Assembly (NCBI GenBank): GCA_000149265.1
Contig: CH002967.1
Location: 404,279-468,278 of the forward strand
DNA: 64,000 nucleotides
DNA from: Ciona savignyi
Taxonomy: Eukaryota; Chordata; Ascidiacea; Phlebobranchia; Cionidae
Direction of reading: 5' to 3'
Shown piece by piece: positions 1 through 12,700 of this stretch. How positions within the stretch are numbered: the stretch's first letter is position 1; each line of letters opens with the position of its first letter. Below the pieces are notes generated by a model. It was given only the letters and a program-made list of their open reading frames with translations. It was not told where the DNA came from and made no database searches. A program made the position numbers and the translations under genes.

Positions 1-841
1 TCTTTTAAAAGAATTGGAATTTATAGATTATATTTATGGTTGGGCTATACTAATTTTGATGGAAATATTTGTTTTAGTTTCTTGGCATTTTCCTGGTTTT
101 TGTTTACATATAACCTTACCTCATTGCTTTCTTAAATCAATAATATCAATCGAATAATATTGAGTATATCTTTAAAATAAACCCAAGAATTTCTAGGAAA
201 ATTGGATTTATTTTGGCAAATTTGGTAGGAGTTAACTTTGCTTGACATATTGTTATTCATAATAATTGATTAGCTATCAATCTAAGTTATTTAAAAAGTT
301 GCTGAAAAAAAGTTGCCAACTTTTCCCTTAAAATAATAAATAAAATGTTATAATCTTAATTATAAGAGTTTAAACAAATATGCGCTTACGCATTTATTAT
401 AAATATATCGCAATTTTCAATTTCTTTTTAAAAAACGGACTGGTAAACTGTGTAATGGTGAAATATATTGGTATTAAATACATACTCTGATCTTTGTTAA
501 AATAGCACAAGCATTTCTTACTTAAATAAGCAAGGACATTTGTCATTTGTGTCATAATGTCTTATGTTAAAGGGATAGATTCTGCCTATAATACAATTTA
601 CCTTTGATTTTGTAGAATCCAAAATATCATTTTTCATCTTTAAATTTTTTTCTAGGTAATACTATTGATGAGTGTTAAACTGTAATAAAGCTGATTGGTA
701 GGGGAAGGTTATGGTGAAAGACTGGGGGTATAAAAGCAATTTTCTCTAGATCCCCACTGTCTAAGCTGCTACAAAAAATAAACATGTTTAAGTAATAAAT
801 TCTAATAGTCCATTCAGAAAACATGATTATCAAGTTTTGAT
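1..841. other. No gene recognised (probably intron of SLC29 gene)
   Basis: AT-rich sequence with no exon that I can match to the transporter whose later exons begin at 1824. Because those exons start in mid-protein, this stretch is probably an intron of that gene. Nothing else is supported here. Confidence 0.5.
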
Positions 842-1131
842 GGATAGGATAGGATATTCATGTTTATCTCCGTGAATGGGAAAACCAAGGGGGTTAACAC
901 ACGGGCAATCGTCAGATCACCTCGCGCCCATCGTCGGGTTACCGGAGCTATTGCAGTGTGTTGTATATGATAGACACGTTTCTTTAATTTGGTAGAGCCC
1001 ATTAATCCGCTGGGTTCAGGCAATGTCCGTAAAGTGCCTTGCTTAAGGACACAACCGACTAGCTAGCGACCAGTTTCGCTCCTGCAACTTTTCGATTAAA
1101 AGGCAGCGCACACCGCTAGGCTAACCGGGCG
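842..1131 (-). mobile_element. SINE family A, near full length (reference copy)
   Basis: Family A, read head to tail, starts with a tRNA-like region: an A-box-like TGGTTTAGTGCG, a short hairpin CCTTTCAACCGAAAGG, and a B-box-like GGTTGCAGGTGCGAAACT. A body follows that contains CCCAGCGGATTAATGGGTT, GCAATAGCTCCGGTAACCCG and GGTTTTCCCATTCACGGGGA. It ends in a pentamer tail (ATCCT)n. This copy is reversed, so the tail is at 842 and the head ends near 1131. The structure is that of a tRNA-derived SINE. I did not identify a published family name from sequence alone. Confidence 0.85.
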
Positions 1132-1282
1132 GACATGATGGGTAACTCTGGAACAAATTAAATTCTGGGTAACTCAGGTTTCTACATGCAGAAACACACG
1201 GTATACACTTTGTATGAAATAACAAGAGTATTTAAGTATCCAAGGAACCCATTTCTTTCTACATGCAGAAGCACATTTCGTA

Positions 1283-1425
1283 GTTTTGATAAAACGGCAA
1301 AACTGCAGTAGTTAAAACATGTCAGTAAATAGACACATTACAAATTAGGGAAAAAATGACAGGGCCATTAAACCTTACATTAATAAAAATTTCAACGGAA
1401 CAATTTAAATCAAAATTAGCCTAAC
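1283..1425 (+). repeat. Dispersed repeat family C
   Basis: Begins with AAAACGGCAAAACTGCAGTA followed by GTTAAAACATGTCAGT and, further on, AAACCTTACATTA. Related blocks occur at 17090-17200, 19880-20000 (reversed), 28954-29005, 41440-41530, 45655-45780 and 60150-60300. No coding capacity is seen, and the family affiliation is unknown. Confidence 0.55.
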
Positions 1426-1823
1426 TAATTAAATTTGATGTTATTAAAAAAGTGTGCTACTGAGAGGTAGCCGGCTTTGGGATTTTAAAACTCAAAATGA
1501 ACTTTAAAAATAGTAGTGGTTGCTGTAGTGTTCGACACAAGTTAGTTAATACGTCCTTTATTATAAGTGTGTCGAGATGGAAAGAGACCGACAAGAGAGA
1601 TGTCCTATAGCTTATATAGCCGGCATAACATAGAGATCTTAAAATAATATATACATCCCCCTTTGAAGGTTAATGAAAGTTATGAGACAAAACTTAGTTT
1701 CGATATCAATAAAGTAGCATCACGATACCAATACACAATACAGTAACATCAAAGCCCAACACAGTTACCACGTGGTTAATACTCTAGTTTAAATAACGAA
1801 ATTTCACCTCATTTACTCTACAG

Positions 1824-4800
1824 TTAGCAGTGGTCCTGTGAGCAGTGCGTTTGCTTATTTCCTCACAGCTGTTATTGTTCTGTCATTCACCCTGCTTTGT
1901 TTCATCATACTTGCTAAGAACGTGAGTATTTGACCTTGGTATGACCCCACTTAGCGCAGTTATATTTAAATGACATTTAGTTGTTTTTGTTATTGTAATA
2001 CCATTCTTTTTATATGTATGTTTTTAGTTCTTGATATAAAGTCGAATACTTTTTTTAATCTATTTTAATATTTCCAAACGTAGATTTAATATATCTAAAT
2101 ATGTTGAATATTTAATATTTCTAATTATGTTAAAGTTAGTAACGGTTGTTTTGCTAAATAGGTTTAACAAACACAGTAGTTATGTTCTTATCAGTTGCAA
2201 CACAGTATAATAACTCCTGTATTTAGTCTATGGGCATGAGTTAATCTAACAATTACCACTCTTATTTTACTGGTTGTTTTTTTCCTGATTTGTATTTTAT
2301 AGATAAATTATCGAATTAAACAGCCGAAGGGTTAGTACTGTCAATGCCAATTAACTTTTTCAATGGCCAACTATAATAAAATTAACAAAAAAAAAGAATA
2401 AACTTTAATTTTTTCACCAGAAATTTTATCAATTCCACCGTGGAAAACCTGCCAAATCAAGGAATGCAAGTAAGAAATGTGGTGGTTTTAACATATTTTG
2501 TGATTGAAAACCATTTATATTAACATTGTAAAATGTCTCCGAAAATGCTCAGAATTTAATTTCCAAACCAGTTTAAAATTATTCAAAAAACTTTCAAAAA
2601 ACAATATTGCGAAACAACACAATAAACCATGTCAGATAACGGTTTTAATGACAAACAAATAGTTTGAAGTTACCAATATATGATGTTAGTTATTTATTTC
2701 CCATCTTTTTGTCCTTTAGATATTTTTTGGGAAATTAAATTGAGTTACATTGAGAAATTAAACTGAGTTATTAAATTAAGTTGTAAACTTGAGTTACATC
2801 TTTTTGTCCTTGAGTTATTTTTTCCTGATATCTTTATTTATCATAATTATTTGTATTTCTGATCTATGTTTAAAAGTTTAAAGTTACCATTATATGATTT
2901 CTATTTTAGATCGTAGTCAGCGTAAACTGATCAACAACGGCGACGATAAAACTGAAGTTATGAAAGAAACCGACCTTTGGGTTCAACCAGAAAAGGATGT
3001 TATAATCAAGGTATCAACCCAATTGTTTTCATCATAATAACTATAAAAATTATCACTATGACATCATAATCACTAAATCAATTTACTTAAACAACAAATA
3101 AATCTTGTGCTTTCACACTGGCTTTCTATTAGAGAGTTGCACACAAGTAGAGATTTTACAAAAAAAGATATATTTTTTTTCTATTTTTGGATATTACTTT
3201 ATTTCTGTTTTTTAAACATAATGAATTGAATTGTCGTATATAATTGTCAGACTTAGTTGCTTACAATTAGCCATTACATAGAACTTTTGGAAGATTTGGT
3301 GAAAAAACGAATATTAATGGTGAATTAATTCAACTGTTCTGGAACCAATTTAAATGAATTCTGTGATGTCATAATGGTGATGTTTTAAAATTTATTAAAT
3401 ATATAAATATATATGAATAGACTTAGGAGAGTCTATTAATTTGGTATCCCATTGTTGGAAAAAATTCTCAATTGGTTTTTGGTCCATACTAGCGGTTCGG
3501 CGTAATCTGTTGTTTTCATTTGATAAGGAAGTTACTTTGTTGTTTCTCATAACAGTTTGGGATTGTTTTGTCACACAGCATAGTGTGCGCTGCACACAGC
3601 ACACACACAGCGCAGCGTGCGCACACTCATGCTTAGTGGTAGCACAATAACTTACATATCAGACATCTGAATTGTTGTGTTTTATACCCAAAGTGTGGAA
3701 TGGGATTTTATAAGAGGATATTTAACTTGTTTTTTACATTTTGAAAAGGTTGATTAAATTAAAAATCAATTCCTTATTTATTCACACACTGTAATAGCTC
3801 CAGCAAGTTTACTGTAGGCATTTATATTAGAATATACAATATGCCATTAATATAGTGCGACTTCTGAATAGAATATGAACAAACAAAACATTCACAAACA
3901 TTAATTTTTCCAGCAACTCAAATGTGTCTGACTAGTTAGCATAATAAGTAAGAGTGTTGCCGCTTTGGGTAGCTCTAAGGTTGTCGGTTCAAAACCAGCT
4001 GCTGGCTATACCTTTCTCCTAAGCAAAGCCCCTAACAGATATTTTCTGAACCAAGCGTTATTTGGTGGTGCTAAAATAAAGCAATGTCTTAATTATATAC
4101 AACACACAGCAATCATTTTGGTTGCCTAATAGACTCAAGGTAATCTAATGATTCCCCGTGTGAGAACATCCCAAATTTCATGATAAAACGTAAATATAAC
4201 CTGTGAGTAAAGGTCTGACGAGTTAGTCTGGTGTTTTAGTGCGCCGTTTATCAACCTAAGGGTTGCCTGTACGAAACTGGTTGATTAATAGGTTCTACCA
4301 GCGGATTAATGGGTTCTACCAAATTGAAGGAACGTGTCTATCATATACAACATACTGGAATAGCTCCGGTAACCCAACGATGGGCGCGAGGTGATCTGAC
4401 GATTGCCCGTGTTTTAACCCCCATGGTTTTCCCATTCACGGGGACAAACATGAATATCCTATCCTAAGGTATAATGCCGCTCCACAACAATTCAATACAA
4501 CCCCCTCCTTCACAGCCAGTGCCACCGATGCTCACGATATTCAAAAAGATCTGGAAACACTGTTTCTGCGTCTTCTTCACATTCTTCATCACGTTGGCTT
4601 GCTTCCCAGCAATCACTGTCAACATCAAGTCCATGGACAGCGGGAATGGGAATCTGTGGAACGGTGAGGGTTATGTGAAATATTTTGGGACTTTTCATGT
4701 CATAAATTGTCCGACCGGTTAGTCTGGCGGTTTATTGCGAAGCCTTTCAACCGAAATGTGGCAGTTCTACCAATCTGTGGAATAGTGAAGGTTAAGAAGT

Positions 4801-7800
4801 TTGTAAAATAAGGAATATTTTGGGGTTTTCTTGTCATGTAAAAAACACAAATATTTTTAAAATATTATTTTGAGGTTATATCTTGGAACAGGAATATTCT
4901 GAGAATTTATGTGGGCTGATACTTTAAAATAAGGATTTTTTGGGAAATTTATGTCGGATACGATCTTAAAATAAGGATTATTTTTGGATTTTTATGTTGC
5001 ACAAGATCTTAAAACGGAATATTTTAGGATGTTTTATTTGACATGGGATCTTTAAACTGGAATGTTTCTGAAACATCAGAGAGATTTTAAAGTCTCAATG
5101 CTGTTTCTGTTTGTAATGTTTCAAAACAGTAACCTGACGGTTGTATGATCGAAACCATGCTCTATCTTAAGTTTGTGTTGCTAAGACCAAGTGTGGAAAT
5201 TATTTTACATAGTTGATTCGCCTACTTGACTGTGAACTTAGCTTTTTTGTGTTGACCTGATACCCATGCGCCAGGATAGCAAGTACACATCCACTTTTTT
5301 ACTTTTAAAATGTTGGGGCAATTAGAGCCATTAAAATTTTTTAAAGTAATTATTTTCCGAAAAAAAAAACTATCGTTTTGCAATGACCTTATGTCAATAC
5401 ATGTTTCGAAATCCTTGAAATGCAAACTTTTACAAGTTTGTGTAAATATTTGGCTCAAATTTAGTGCAAACTAATCACTTCTGGTGTAGAAATTATGCAA
5501 TGGTTGCTCTCCTTGTGTGAGCAGCTGTTACGCAATGTTTGAGTTCAAAAGAGCAACCTTGTTATTTTGCTTACGGTCAGATTTTGATGAACTTTTATAA
5601 AATGATTTTGTTTTCGGGAATTAAGTGTGTAAGCTTGAAGGAGGTCTGAGATGAAATATTCCACACATTGAATGATTTAAAATAGGATAGGATATTCGTG
5701 TTTATACGCGACTGAATTAGAACATTAATAAAAATCCAGTTTCCAGCGCAATTTGATATCTCAATGTTTTTCACACAAGCTCACTAAATGGATTTTTTCC
5801 TAACCTTCATATGACCTTTCAAGCAACTGGCACGCATGCTAGGGATATTTTCAAAACTTATCCAACATATTTTCTTCCAGATCTTTACTTCACACCAGTT
5901 TGCTGCTTCCTTCTGTTCAACTTGACTGATTGGATTGGTCGGTCGCTGGCTGGATATGTTCATATTGTGAGTTTTTTTTTCATGTTTATCCCTATTTTAT
6001 TTTTTTACGTTTATATTTTGAGTTTTAGGAGGAAAGGATGTTTTTTTATGTTTATCCCCGTGAATGGGAAAACCAAGGGGGTTAACACACGGGCAATCAT
6101 CAGATCACCTCGCGCCCACCATCGTGTAATTGAAGCTATTGAAGTGTGTTGTGTATGGACACGGTTATTTAATTTGGACCCATTAATCCGCTGGGTTCAA
6201 GCAATGAGTGTTTTCATTTTCATTCAGCTTTGTTGGTTAAGACTCATTTCGATTTGAATTAATATCCAGCCGGTTAGTCTGGTGGTTTAGTGGGACGCCT
6301 TTCCATGATGTTGCAGGTTCAAAACTGGTCGCTAGCTAGTCGATTGTGTTTTTGGCCAAAGCACTTAAGGAACATTGCCTGAACCCAGCGGATTAATGGG
6401 TTCTACGCTCTACCAAATTAAAGGAAATATATGTATCATACAAAACACACAACAATAGCTCCGGTAACCCGACGGTGTGCGCGAGGTGATCTGACGATTG
6501 CCCGTATGTTAACCCCCTTGGTTTTCCCATTCACAGGGATAAACATGAATATTCTATCCTTCTATCCTATCCTAATTTTTTAGTTAATTTGTTATCCCAT
6601 TCATTGGCGAAAACTAAAAGGAGAGAAAGCGGGAATGAAGGAAACTTCACACTAAAATGAATATTAGGGCATTAGAGTTAGTTTTAAACATGGGGTTGGG
6701 GTTAGGGTTAATTCTGGGGTCGAAATTAGTGTTTAGGGCAGGGTTAAAATTAGTTTTCATAGTTGTTGTAAGCAGTTTCCCTCTTTCCCTCCTTTTAGTG
6801 TTGCCCACCCGAAATCTTAAAAAATCTCAATTTGTTTAAACGTATTTTGTTTTTAATTAAAGAACGACAAAAAAAAGTGGTCAATGGTAAAATTTCACAG
6901 TTTTCTTAAGCTTTACACAATAAAAAGTTGTTTTTTTATTTGGTTAGCACAAAAATTAAGCATCATGTGATATTCTTAGTGCTTACCTGACAACATAGGT
7001 TATAGAATAGGATAGGATATTCATCTTTATCCCCGTGAATGGGAAAATGAAGGGGGTTAACACATGGGCAACCGTCAGATCACCTCGCGCCCATCGTCGG
7101 GTTACCGGAGCTATTGCAGTGTGTTGTATATGATAGACACGTTCCTTTAATTTGGTAGAACCCATTAATCAGCTGGGTTCAAGCAATATTCGTAAAGTGC
7201 CTTGCCCAAGGACACAACCGACTAGCGACCAGTTTCGCAACATATTAGTAACTAGTTAACATTTAACTCTTGCACAGAGCTGTGATTTGCCACATTTTGT
7301 TTTTATCTAATGTTATTCGCATAATTTAATTTTAGCGTGTTTTTATTACTCCTGTTTTGTTTTTTTTTCACACCAAATGATAATAGTTTTATATTTTATC
7401 TAATAATAAAAATGGTGATTATTGTTTTTTCTTTAAGAAATAATAAAGAATCCAACATTTTATTAAACAACTCGCAATAAAAAATACAAGGTTGAACATC
7501 AATCGTTTCATAGAAATCCTATATCCACAGCCTTCTGAGAAAAACGTTATCGCGTTGGTTCTCGCTGTTCTCTTAAGAGGGGCTTTCCCCGCGTTATTTG
7601 CACTGTGTAACGTGCAGCCACGATCCGCCCCGGTTATTTTCAACAACGATGCATATTATATTGTTTTTATGGTGATATTCGGGATATCAAACGGACATCT
7701 GAGTACTCTCTGCATGCAGTATGGACCCAAGTAAGTTTCGTTTTTGATCGAATATAATTTACTCGACTGTGGACATGAGTGGCTTTCAATACCTCTGCCT

Positions 7801-8749
7801 GCTTCCACCTACGAGGATATTAATTGAATCAACTAATTACACACCTAGTACCTTCAACAACTTAACTGTGTTCCCACCCACCAGGATATAAATGAACCAA
7901 CCATCCATACACTGTAATAGCTCCAGCTACTCGACTGTAACCATAAGGTGTCTTACGAAACCCGTGGATAAAGCCTGGCTTTCCACCCACGAGAATATAA
8001 ATGAACCAACCATCCATACACTGTAATAGCTCCAGCAACACAAAAACATAGAATTTTATTCTTGTGAATAAAAAAGACAAGAGCCATTGTTACCACGGCA
8101 ATCATTAGATTACCTGGCACATCTATTGCAGTGAATTATGTATAATATAATTCACACTTTTATTTAACTTAAACTTTTTTTATTGCAGTGAATTATGTAT
8201 GTATAATTCACACTTTTATTTAATTTCAATACAACCCAATAATCCACTGGATTTAGGCGATATCCCAATGACGCAACTAGCTCACTTTCATTCCTACAAA
8301 CTTTCTGCGATAATTAACACATAAACCGATCAAGCTATTCTGTCGCACAATTTAAACGATTGTGTCTGGGGGATAAACATGATAAAATTATGGGGATAAA
8401 CATGAATATCCTATCCTTTCCTACTTTTAGTAAGTAGGAAAGTGTGTTAAATAACATTCCGCTAAATCTTATATTCGGATTGTACCTCTTGTTCCAGTTG
8501 GCTCCCATATTCTTATAGTTCCTGTTCATAACAACTTCATTTTGTGTGTTAACGATCCCTACGTTTTTTCATTCACTGGAATAAACATAATTATCCCATC
8601 CTAGTCTTTTGAGTGATATAAACGATCGTGTCCACAGGTTGGTAACATCGGAACACGCAGCCACCGCTGGCTCTATGCTCGCGTTCTCCATTTGCTTCGG
8701 TCTCGCTTGCGGTGCTGGTTTCTCTTTCGTTATAAAGATGCTGCTATGA
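1824..8749 (+). CDS. SLC29A: Equilibrative nucleoside transporter, SLC29 family (3' part)
   Basis: Seven exons were joined with matching phase: 1824-1921, 2421-2469, 2910-3010, 4516-4663, 5881-5966, 7531-7730 and 8638-8749 (TGA at 8747-8749). They give 263 residues, roughly the last two-thirds of an ENT, which is usually about 450 aa. ENT proteins carry nucleosides across membranes by facilitated diffusion. Visible family features are a membrane segment with AYFLTAV, a cytosolic loop starting KFYQFHRGKP, FPAITV, FNLTDWIGRSLAGY, LCNVQPR, the SNGHLSTLCMQYGPK segment and a C-terminal helix GLACGAGFSFVIKMLL. The large charged loop (2421-3010) separates the two helix groups, as in the family. Earlier exons, including the start codon, lie before the window. 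ENT1, ENT2 and ENT3 cannot be separated here; the C-terminal part has traits of each. Introns carry SINE A copies and short tandem duplications. A possible microexon at 2303-2330 is excluded by phase. Confidence 0.93.
3555..3645. repeat. CA/GC-rich low-complexity tract
   Basis: A run of CACA and GTGC/GCAC units with short palindromes, in an intron of the SLC29 gene. It reads through in one frame but resembles no protein. Confidence 0.5.
4214..4466 (+). mobile_element. SINE family A, internally deleted
   Basis: The head begins at AGTCTGGTG and the copy ends in ATCCTATCCTA. It lacks most of the segment between the B-box and the AGCGGATTAATGGG block, which is partly duplicated. It ends about 50 bp before the SLC29 exon at 4516. 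Confidence 0.8.
6030..6206 (-). mobile_element. SINE family A, truncated
   Basis: The tail half, from near ATGTTTATCCCCGTGAATGG to CCGCTGGGTTCAAGCAATG, lies 65 bp after the SLC29 exon ending at 5966. An open frame crosses from the exon into it, but the donor GTGAGT at 5967 explains the real gene structure. Confidence 0.8.
6268..6576 (+). mobile_element. SINE family A, full length
   Basis: Complete copy with head CCGGTTAGTCTGGTGGTTTA, body and an irregular ATCCT tail. It lies 60 bp from the reversed truncated copy at 6030-6206. Confidence 0.85.
6610..6804. mobile_element. MITE-like element with terminal inverted repeats
   Basis: About 195 bp. The left end AAACTAAAAGGAGAGAAAG matches the inverse of the right end, CTTTCCCTCCTTTTAGTGTT. 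The interior contains GGGGTTGGGGTTAGGGTTAA. A second copy lies inverted at 12581-12786. No coding capacity for a transposase is seen. Confidence 0.7.
7005..7238 (-). mobile_element. SINE family A, head-truncated
   Basis: Tail GGATAGGATATTCAT at the low end. It extends through the AGCTATTGCAGTGTGTTGT block to GCGACCAGTTTCG, and the tRNA-like head is missing. It sits in SLC29 intron sequence. Confidence 0.8.
7870..8042. repeat. Tandem duplication in SLC29 intron
   Basis: Two copies about 109 bp apart of a unit containing ATAAATGAACCAACCATCCA and ACACTGTAATAGCTCCAGC. The latter resembles the SINE A block CACTGCAATAGCTCCGG. Confidence 0.65.
8125..8225. repeat. 57-bp tandem duplication
   Basis: The block ATTGCAGTGAATTATGTAT followed by AATTCACACTTTTATTTAA is repeated once, at a distance of about 57 bp. 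Each copy contains an internal inverted repeat (GTGAATTAT / ATAATTCAC). Confidence 0.65.
8374..8422 (+). mobile_element. SINE family A tail fragment
   Basis: Contains GGGGATAAACATGAATATCC plus an ATCCT-type tail only. Confidence 0.55.
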
Positions 8750-9435
8750 GCTATGAATTAGCTTTGTCGCGTAATAATGGCCGCCGTGGTTGTCTGTTAC
8801 ATCACTGATGGTGGTTTCCCTTCAATCTAGAATCGCAAATTTATTCTGCTATGCGCTTGAAGTTGTATTGCTGTCGACAATAGACATCACGGTTGAATGC
8901 TGCATAACTTCGCTCCTTTAATCTTCAAATTCAAAATCCTGCATAAGCATGGTTGTGCATTGTTTGTAACACTTGCTGCGTTGACTGACCTTGAATTCAA
9001 AATCCTAAATTACCGATACCTCACTAAGCATTGGCCCTTCCGCTAACTATACAAAACCTAATAATATCCTTGCTTCTTTAAGTTCGTTTTTAAAATCCTA
9101 AATTATCGATACCTCGCTTTAAAAGTTTGGACTTTCTGCTGACTAAGCCAAACCGAATATCCTTGCTGCGAAGTTCGATTTAAACCCCAAATTACTGATA
9201 CCTCACTCAAGAGTTCTCTATAAGTCGATGTGATATCCCACGTACCAAACCCCTTCTGTGAAGCAAATTTTTGTGATCGTCGTTTTTATTTGCTGGAGAT
9301 TTTATTTCTGTGGTTGAAATTTTGGAATTTATTTTAGCCGCTGTACATTTTAGAATTTTAATAAATAGTTGTACTTTTGTTTTAATTACTGCAGCATTTA
9401 ATCGTCTCCGAAGAGCTAATGTACAAACATGTGTT

Positions 9436-9441
9436 TTTATT
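9436..9441 (-). terminator. Candidate poly(A) signal of EFCAB2
   Basis: TTTATT on the + strand, which is AATAAA on the - strand, 277 nt beyond the EFCAB2 stop codon. It falls within the presumed SLC29 3' UTR. Confidence 0.4.
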
Positions 9442-9448
9442 GTTCTTT

Positions 9449-9454
9449 AATAAA
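9449..9454 (+). terminator. Poly(A) signal of the SLC29 gene
   Basis: AATAAA about 700 nt after the SLC29 stop codon. An alternative AATAAA lies near 9359. An opposed signal for EFCAB2 lies at 9436-9441. Confidence 0.55.
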
Positions 9455-9717
9455 CTATATGTGATATGTCACAAAGGTTTATATTTCATCACATTGGGTG
9501 TTTATCCGGATTAAACTCCATTAAAGATGTCGATCAGATTTCCAAGTTAAAGTAAAAAAGGAAAAATGAGATTTGCAAGTGATATTAGCAAACTAAACAG
9601 TGAAAGTAAGATAAAATGCAAAAAAAAGTGATAAAACGTCAAAATTCAAAAATAAAATATCGGAGTTCGAAAACAGTACACAAGAGAGCAAAAATAACGA
9701 GTCGTGGCAATTGAAAA

Positions 9718-12700
9718 TCACGAGTCATCGACCGCCATCACCGAGATGTAATCTTTATAAAGGACGACTCCACGATCTGGGTCCACTGCAGCGGAGAGGA
9801 ATTCGTCGAGTTCCTCCTGCGTGAACGGTTCTCCCTCCTCAATCATGAACTTGGTAACCTCCTCCTGGGAGAGGAAGCCTTTCCTCTCTGTGTCCAGCAC
9901 TTCGAACGCTTTCAACAGTTGGTCCTCCGGAGCGGGTTTGTATCTGAGGAGGAGGACATCCACGGCGTTTAGTCATAAACCTACATCATTCCCGACCGGT
10001 TCATTCAATTCAAAATGAACGATAGGATATTTATGTTTTCCTGAATAGGAAAACCAAGGGGGTTAAGACACAGGCAATCGTCAGATCACCTCTTACCGTA
10101 GCTATTTAAGTGTGTTGTGTATAATAGGCACGTTCCTTCAATTTGGTAGAACCCATTAATCCGCTGGGTTCAGGCAATGTCCAGTAAGTGCCCAAGGAGT
10201 AGATTTGGTTGTTGGGATTCCTTGGTTTATATCCGTAGGATGGGGGTAGGATATTAAGGTTTTATCACCGTGATTGGAGAAAACGCAATTAGGTAAGAAA
10301 GCAACCAGTTTAAACCAGTGTTGAAAACTACAAAAAAAAGAAGGTGCACAAACCCATCAAACGACTCGGTTGAACATACTACCTCGCCCCCACCACTGTG
10401 TAACTAGTATTATTGCTGAGTGCTACACGGAATATGAGATCTCCTATGGTTTAGTTTTACCCAATAATCCATTGGGTTTAGGCAATGTCTGCTAAGTGAA
10501 TTTATCTAGGAAACAATTGATCAGTGTTTATTGGACTTTACTTAAACCAAATTGTGTAACAAGATGAGCAAAACTGTAGCGCTGCCGTAACTATACACAA
10601 GGTATTGCAACAGGCTAGATGGGAACTGAGTAAACTAATGGTTACTTACATAAGAACTTTATATTATTTGTCCGGTATTTTAACAAGCATTTCTTTACGC
10701 ATTCCCATAGTAATAGGACGACAAGGATAAAACATAAATATCCCTCCCATGAACATCTTACCAACTCTCCATAACAATATGGGTCCGCAAGCTACTTTAG
10801 CAAGTGTTTCCTCACATATTCCCAAGGTAATTGGCGGGACAAGGAAAAACATGAATATCTTACCTCCTCTCCATAAGAATATGAGTCATCATCGGTAGAA
10901 ACTTTTCGAACCTGATGTATCCGGTCGGTTCCTCTTCCTCTATTTCCGCCAGCATGTCATGTAGTTCACCTGGTGTGTGGGGTTTGTGTCTTTTTAACAA
11001 CTTGTGTATTTAAGTGTCTGTAGCAAAACCAAGGTAACTGATCGGTTGGTTGATGGTTTAGTGCGAAGCCTTTTATGCGGGCATGATTACAGGGCATTTT
11101 CATGCGGGCATAATTAAAACTGTGTGTGGAATTTGTGTATTTTTAACAATTTATATATTTAAGTATCTGTAGCAAAACCAAGATAACTGATCGGTTGGTG
11201 GTTAGAGCGACGCCTTTCAACCGAAAGGAACTTTTTAACAATTAATGTATTTAAGTACCTGTAGCAAAACCTAAATAACTTTCGAACCTAAATAAATTTT
11301 GTGGCAAAACCTAAATAACCGGCCGGTTGGTTTGGTGGTTTAGTGCGAAGCCTTTCAACTGAACGGTTGCAGATGCGAAACTGGTCGCTTACTAGTCGGT
11401 TGTGTCCTTGGGCAAGGCACTTTACATATATTGCCTGAACCCAGCGGATTATTGGGTTCTACCAAATTAAAGGAATGTGTCTATCATACACAACACACTG
11501 CAATAATTTCGGTAACCCGACGGTGGGCACGAGGTGATCTGACAATTTCCCGTGTGGTAACCCCCTTGGTTTTCCCATTCAGGGGGATAAAAATTAATAT
11601 CCTATCATATTTATTCTTTATACCCTTGAATGAGAAAATAAAAGGGTTGTGACCACACCAGAAACTATCCTGTGATAACAATACGGAAACGTCTTACATT
11701 AGCAATAGTCAGATAACCTCGTACCCACCATTGGATTAAAATCTGGGCTCTTACATTGTGTATGATTGTAAAGTTTCTACCATTTTAGTTAATGGCTGCG
11801 TATTATACCTGATTTTACTTTGAGATATATCCCATTAATCCATTGGAATTAGACAATGTCTGATTAGTGCCTTGCCCACCAGCTTCACGGTTCATTACCT
11901 TCTGATGGACAGCAGCCCAGTGACCTCACAATGGTCCCTATCTCTCGCACATCAACTGTTTTATTCGACTCATGATCAAAGATTTCGAACGAATCTGTGA
12001 TTTTCTTCTCAATCTCAGCAAGCATTGACTCTGTGAGTGGTTTGAATTATACCTTGTGCCTATACTCGAGTTGCTGGAGTTATTACAGTGTGTTTGTTGT
12101 AGTATTATTTATACATATTTATAGGTTGATTTATACTTATTTATCTAACCGGTCGAACGATGGGTTGTATTGTAACTCAAAGAACGTTTAAATAATATTC
12201 ATGCAAGTAATTAATTCGGTGACCCAATTTGGCGCAAGGTTATGTGAGGATTGCATGTGTAAATACAAGGACAAAATATAAATATTTAATCCTGTTCTAT
12301 GCTATGCATACAGAGGAGTTGCTGGAGCTATAACAGTGTGTTGATGGTTGATTCATTCATATCCTCATGGGTAAAAACTAAAAAGCCAGGCTTTATCTAA
12401 GATATCAAAAGATAAACCATGATTTTGGGTAAAACAGTAAGTATGTATTTTGAACAACACAAGCTAATGTGAATTTATCACGCACAATTTTTTATTGAAA
12501 CCGGCCTTACTTTTTATATTAAACTCTTACATTATGTGAATAAAATAAGTTTGTCACATTGATAAAGACGTGTTGATGGGACAACAGTAAAAGGAGAGAA
12601 AGAAGAAAAGAGGGAAGGAGGGAAACTGCTCAATAAAACTATAGAAACTAATTTTCACCTACCCTAATCACTAATCTTAACCCCAGAACTAACCCCAACT

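Noticed and set aside
842..1131. SINE A heads considered as functional tRNA genes
   Set aside because: The tRNA-like fold is incomplete: no paired acceptor stem and no clear anticodon. Only 32090-32161 folds as a real tRNA.
2303..2330. Possible microexon (TATAG, then a 28-nt open stretch, then GGTTAG) between SLC29 exons
   Set aside because: Inclusion breaks the phase or gives a stop, while exon 1824-1921 joins 2421-2469 directly in frame.
5811..6257. 148-residue open frame on the + strand
   Set aside because: Only 5881-5966 is an SLC29 exon; the rest is intron and a reversed SINE A.
7862..8080. 72-residue - strand frame with internal repeat
   Set aside because: Its repeat is the intronic tandem duplication; no coding signal.
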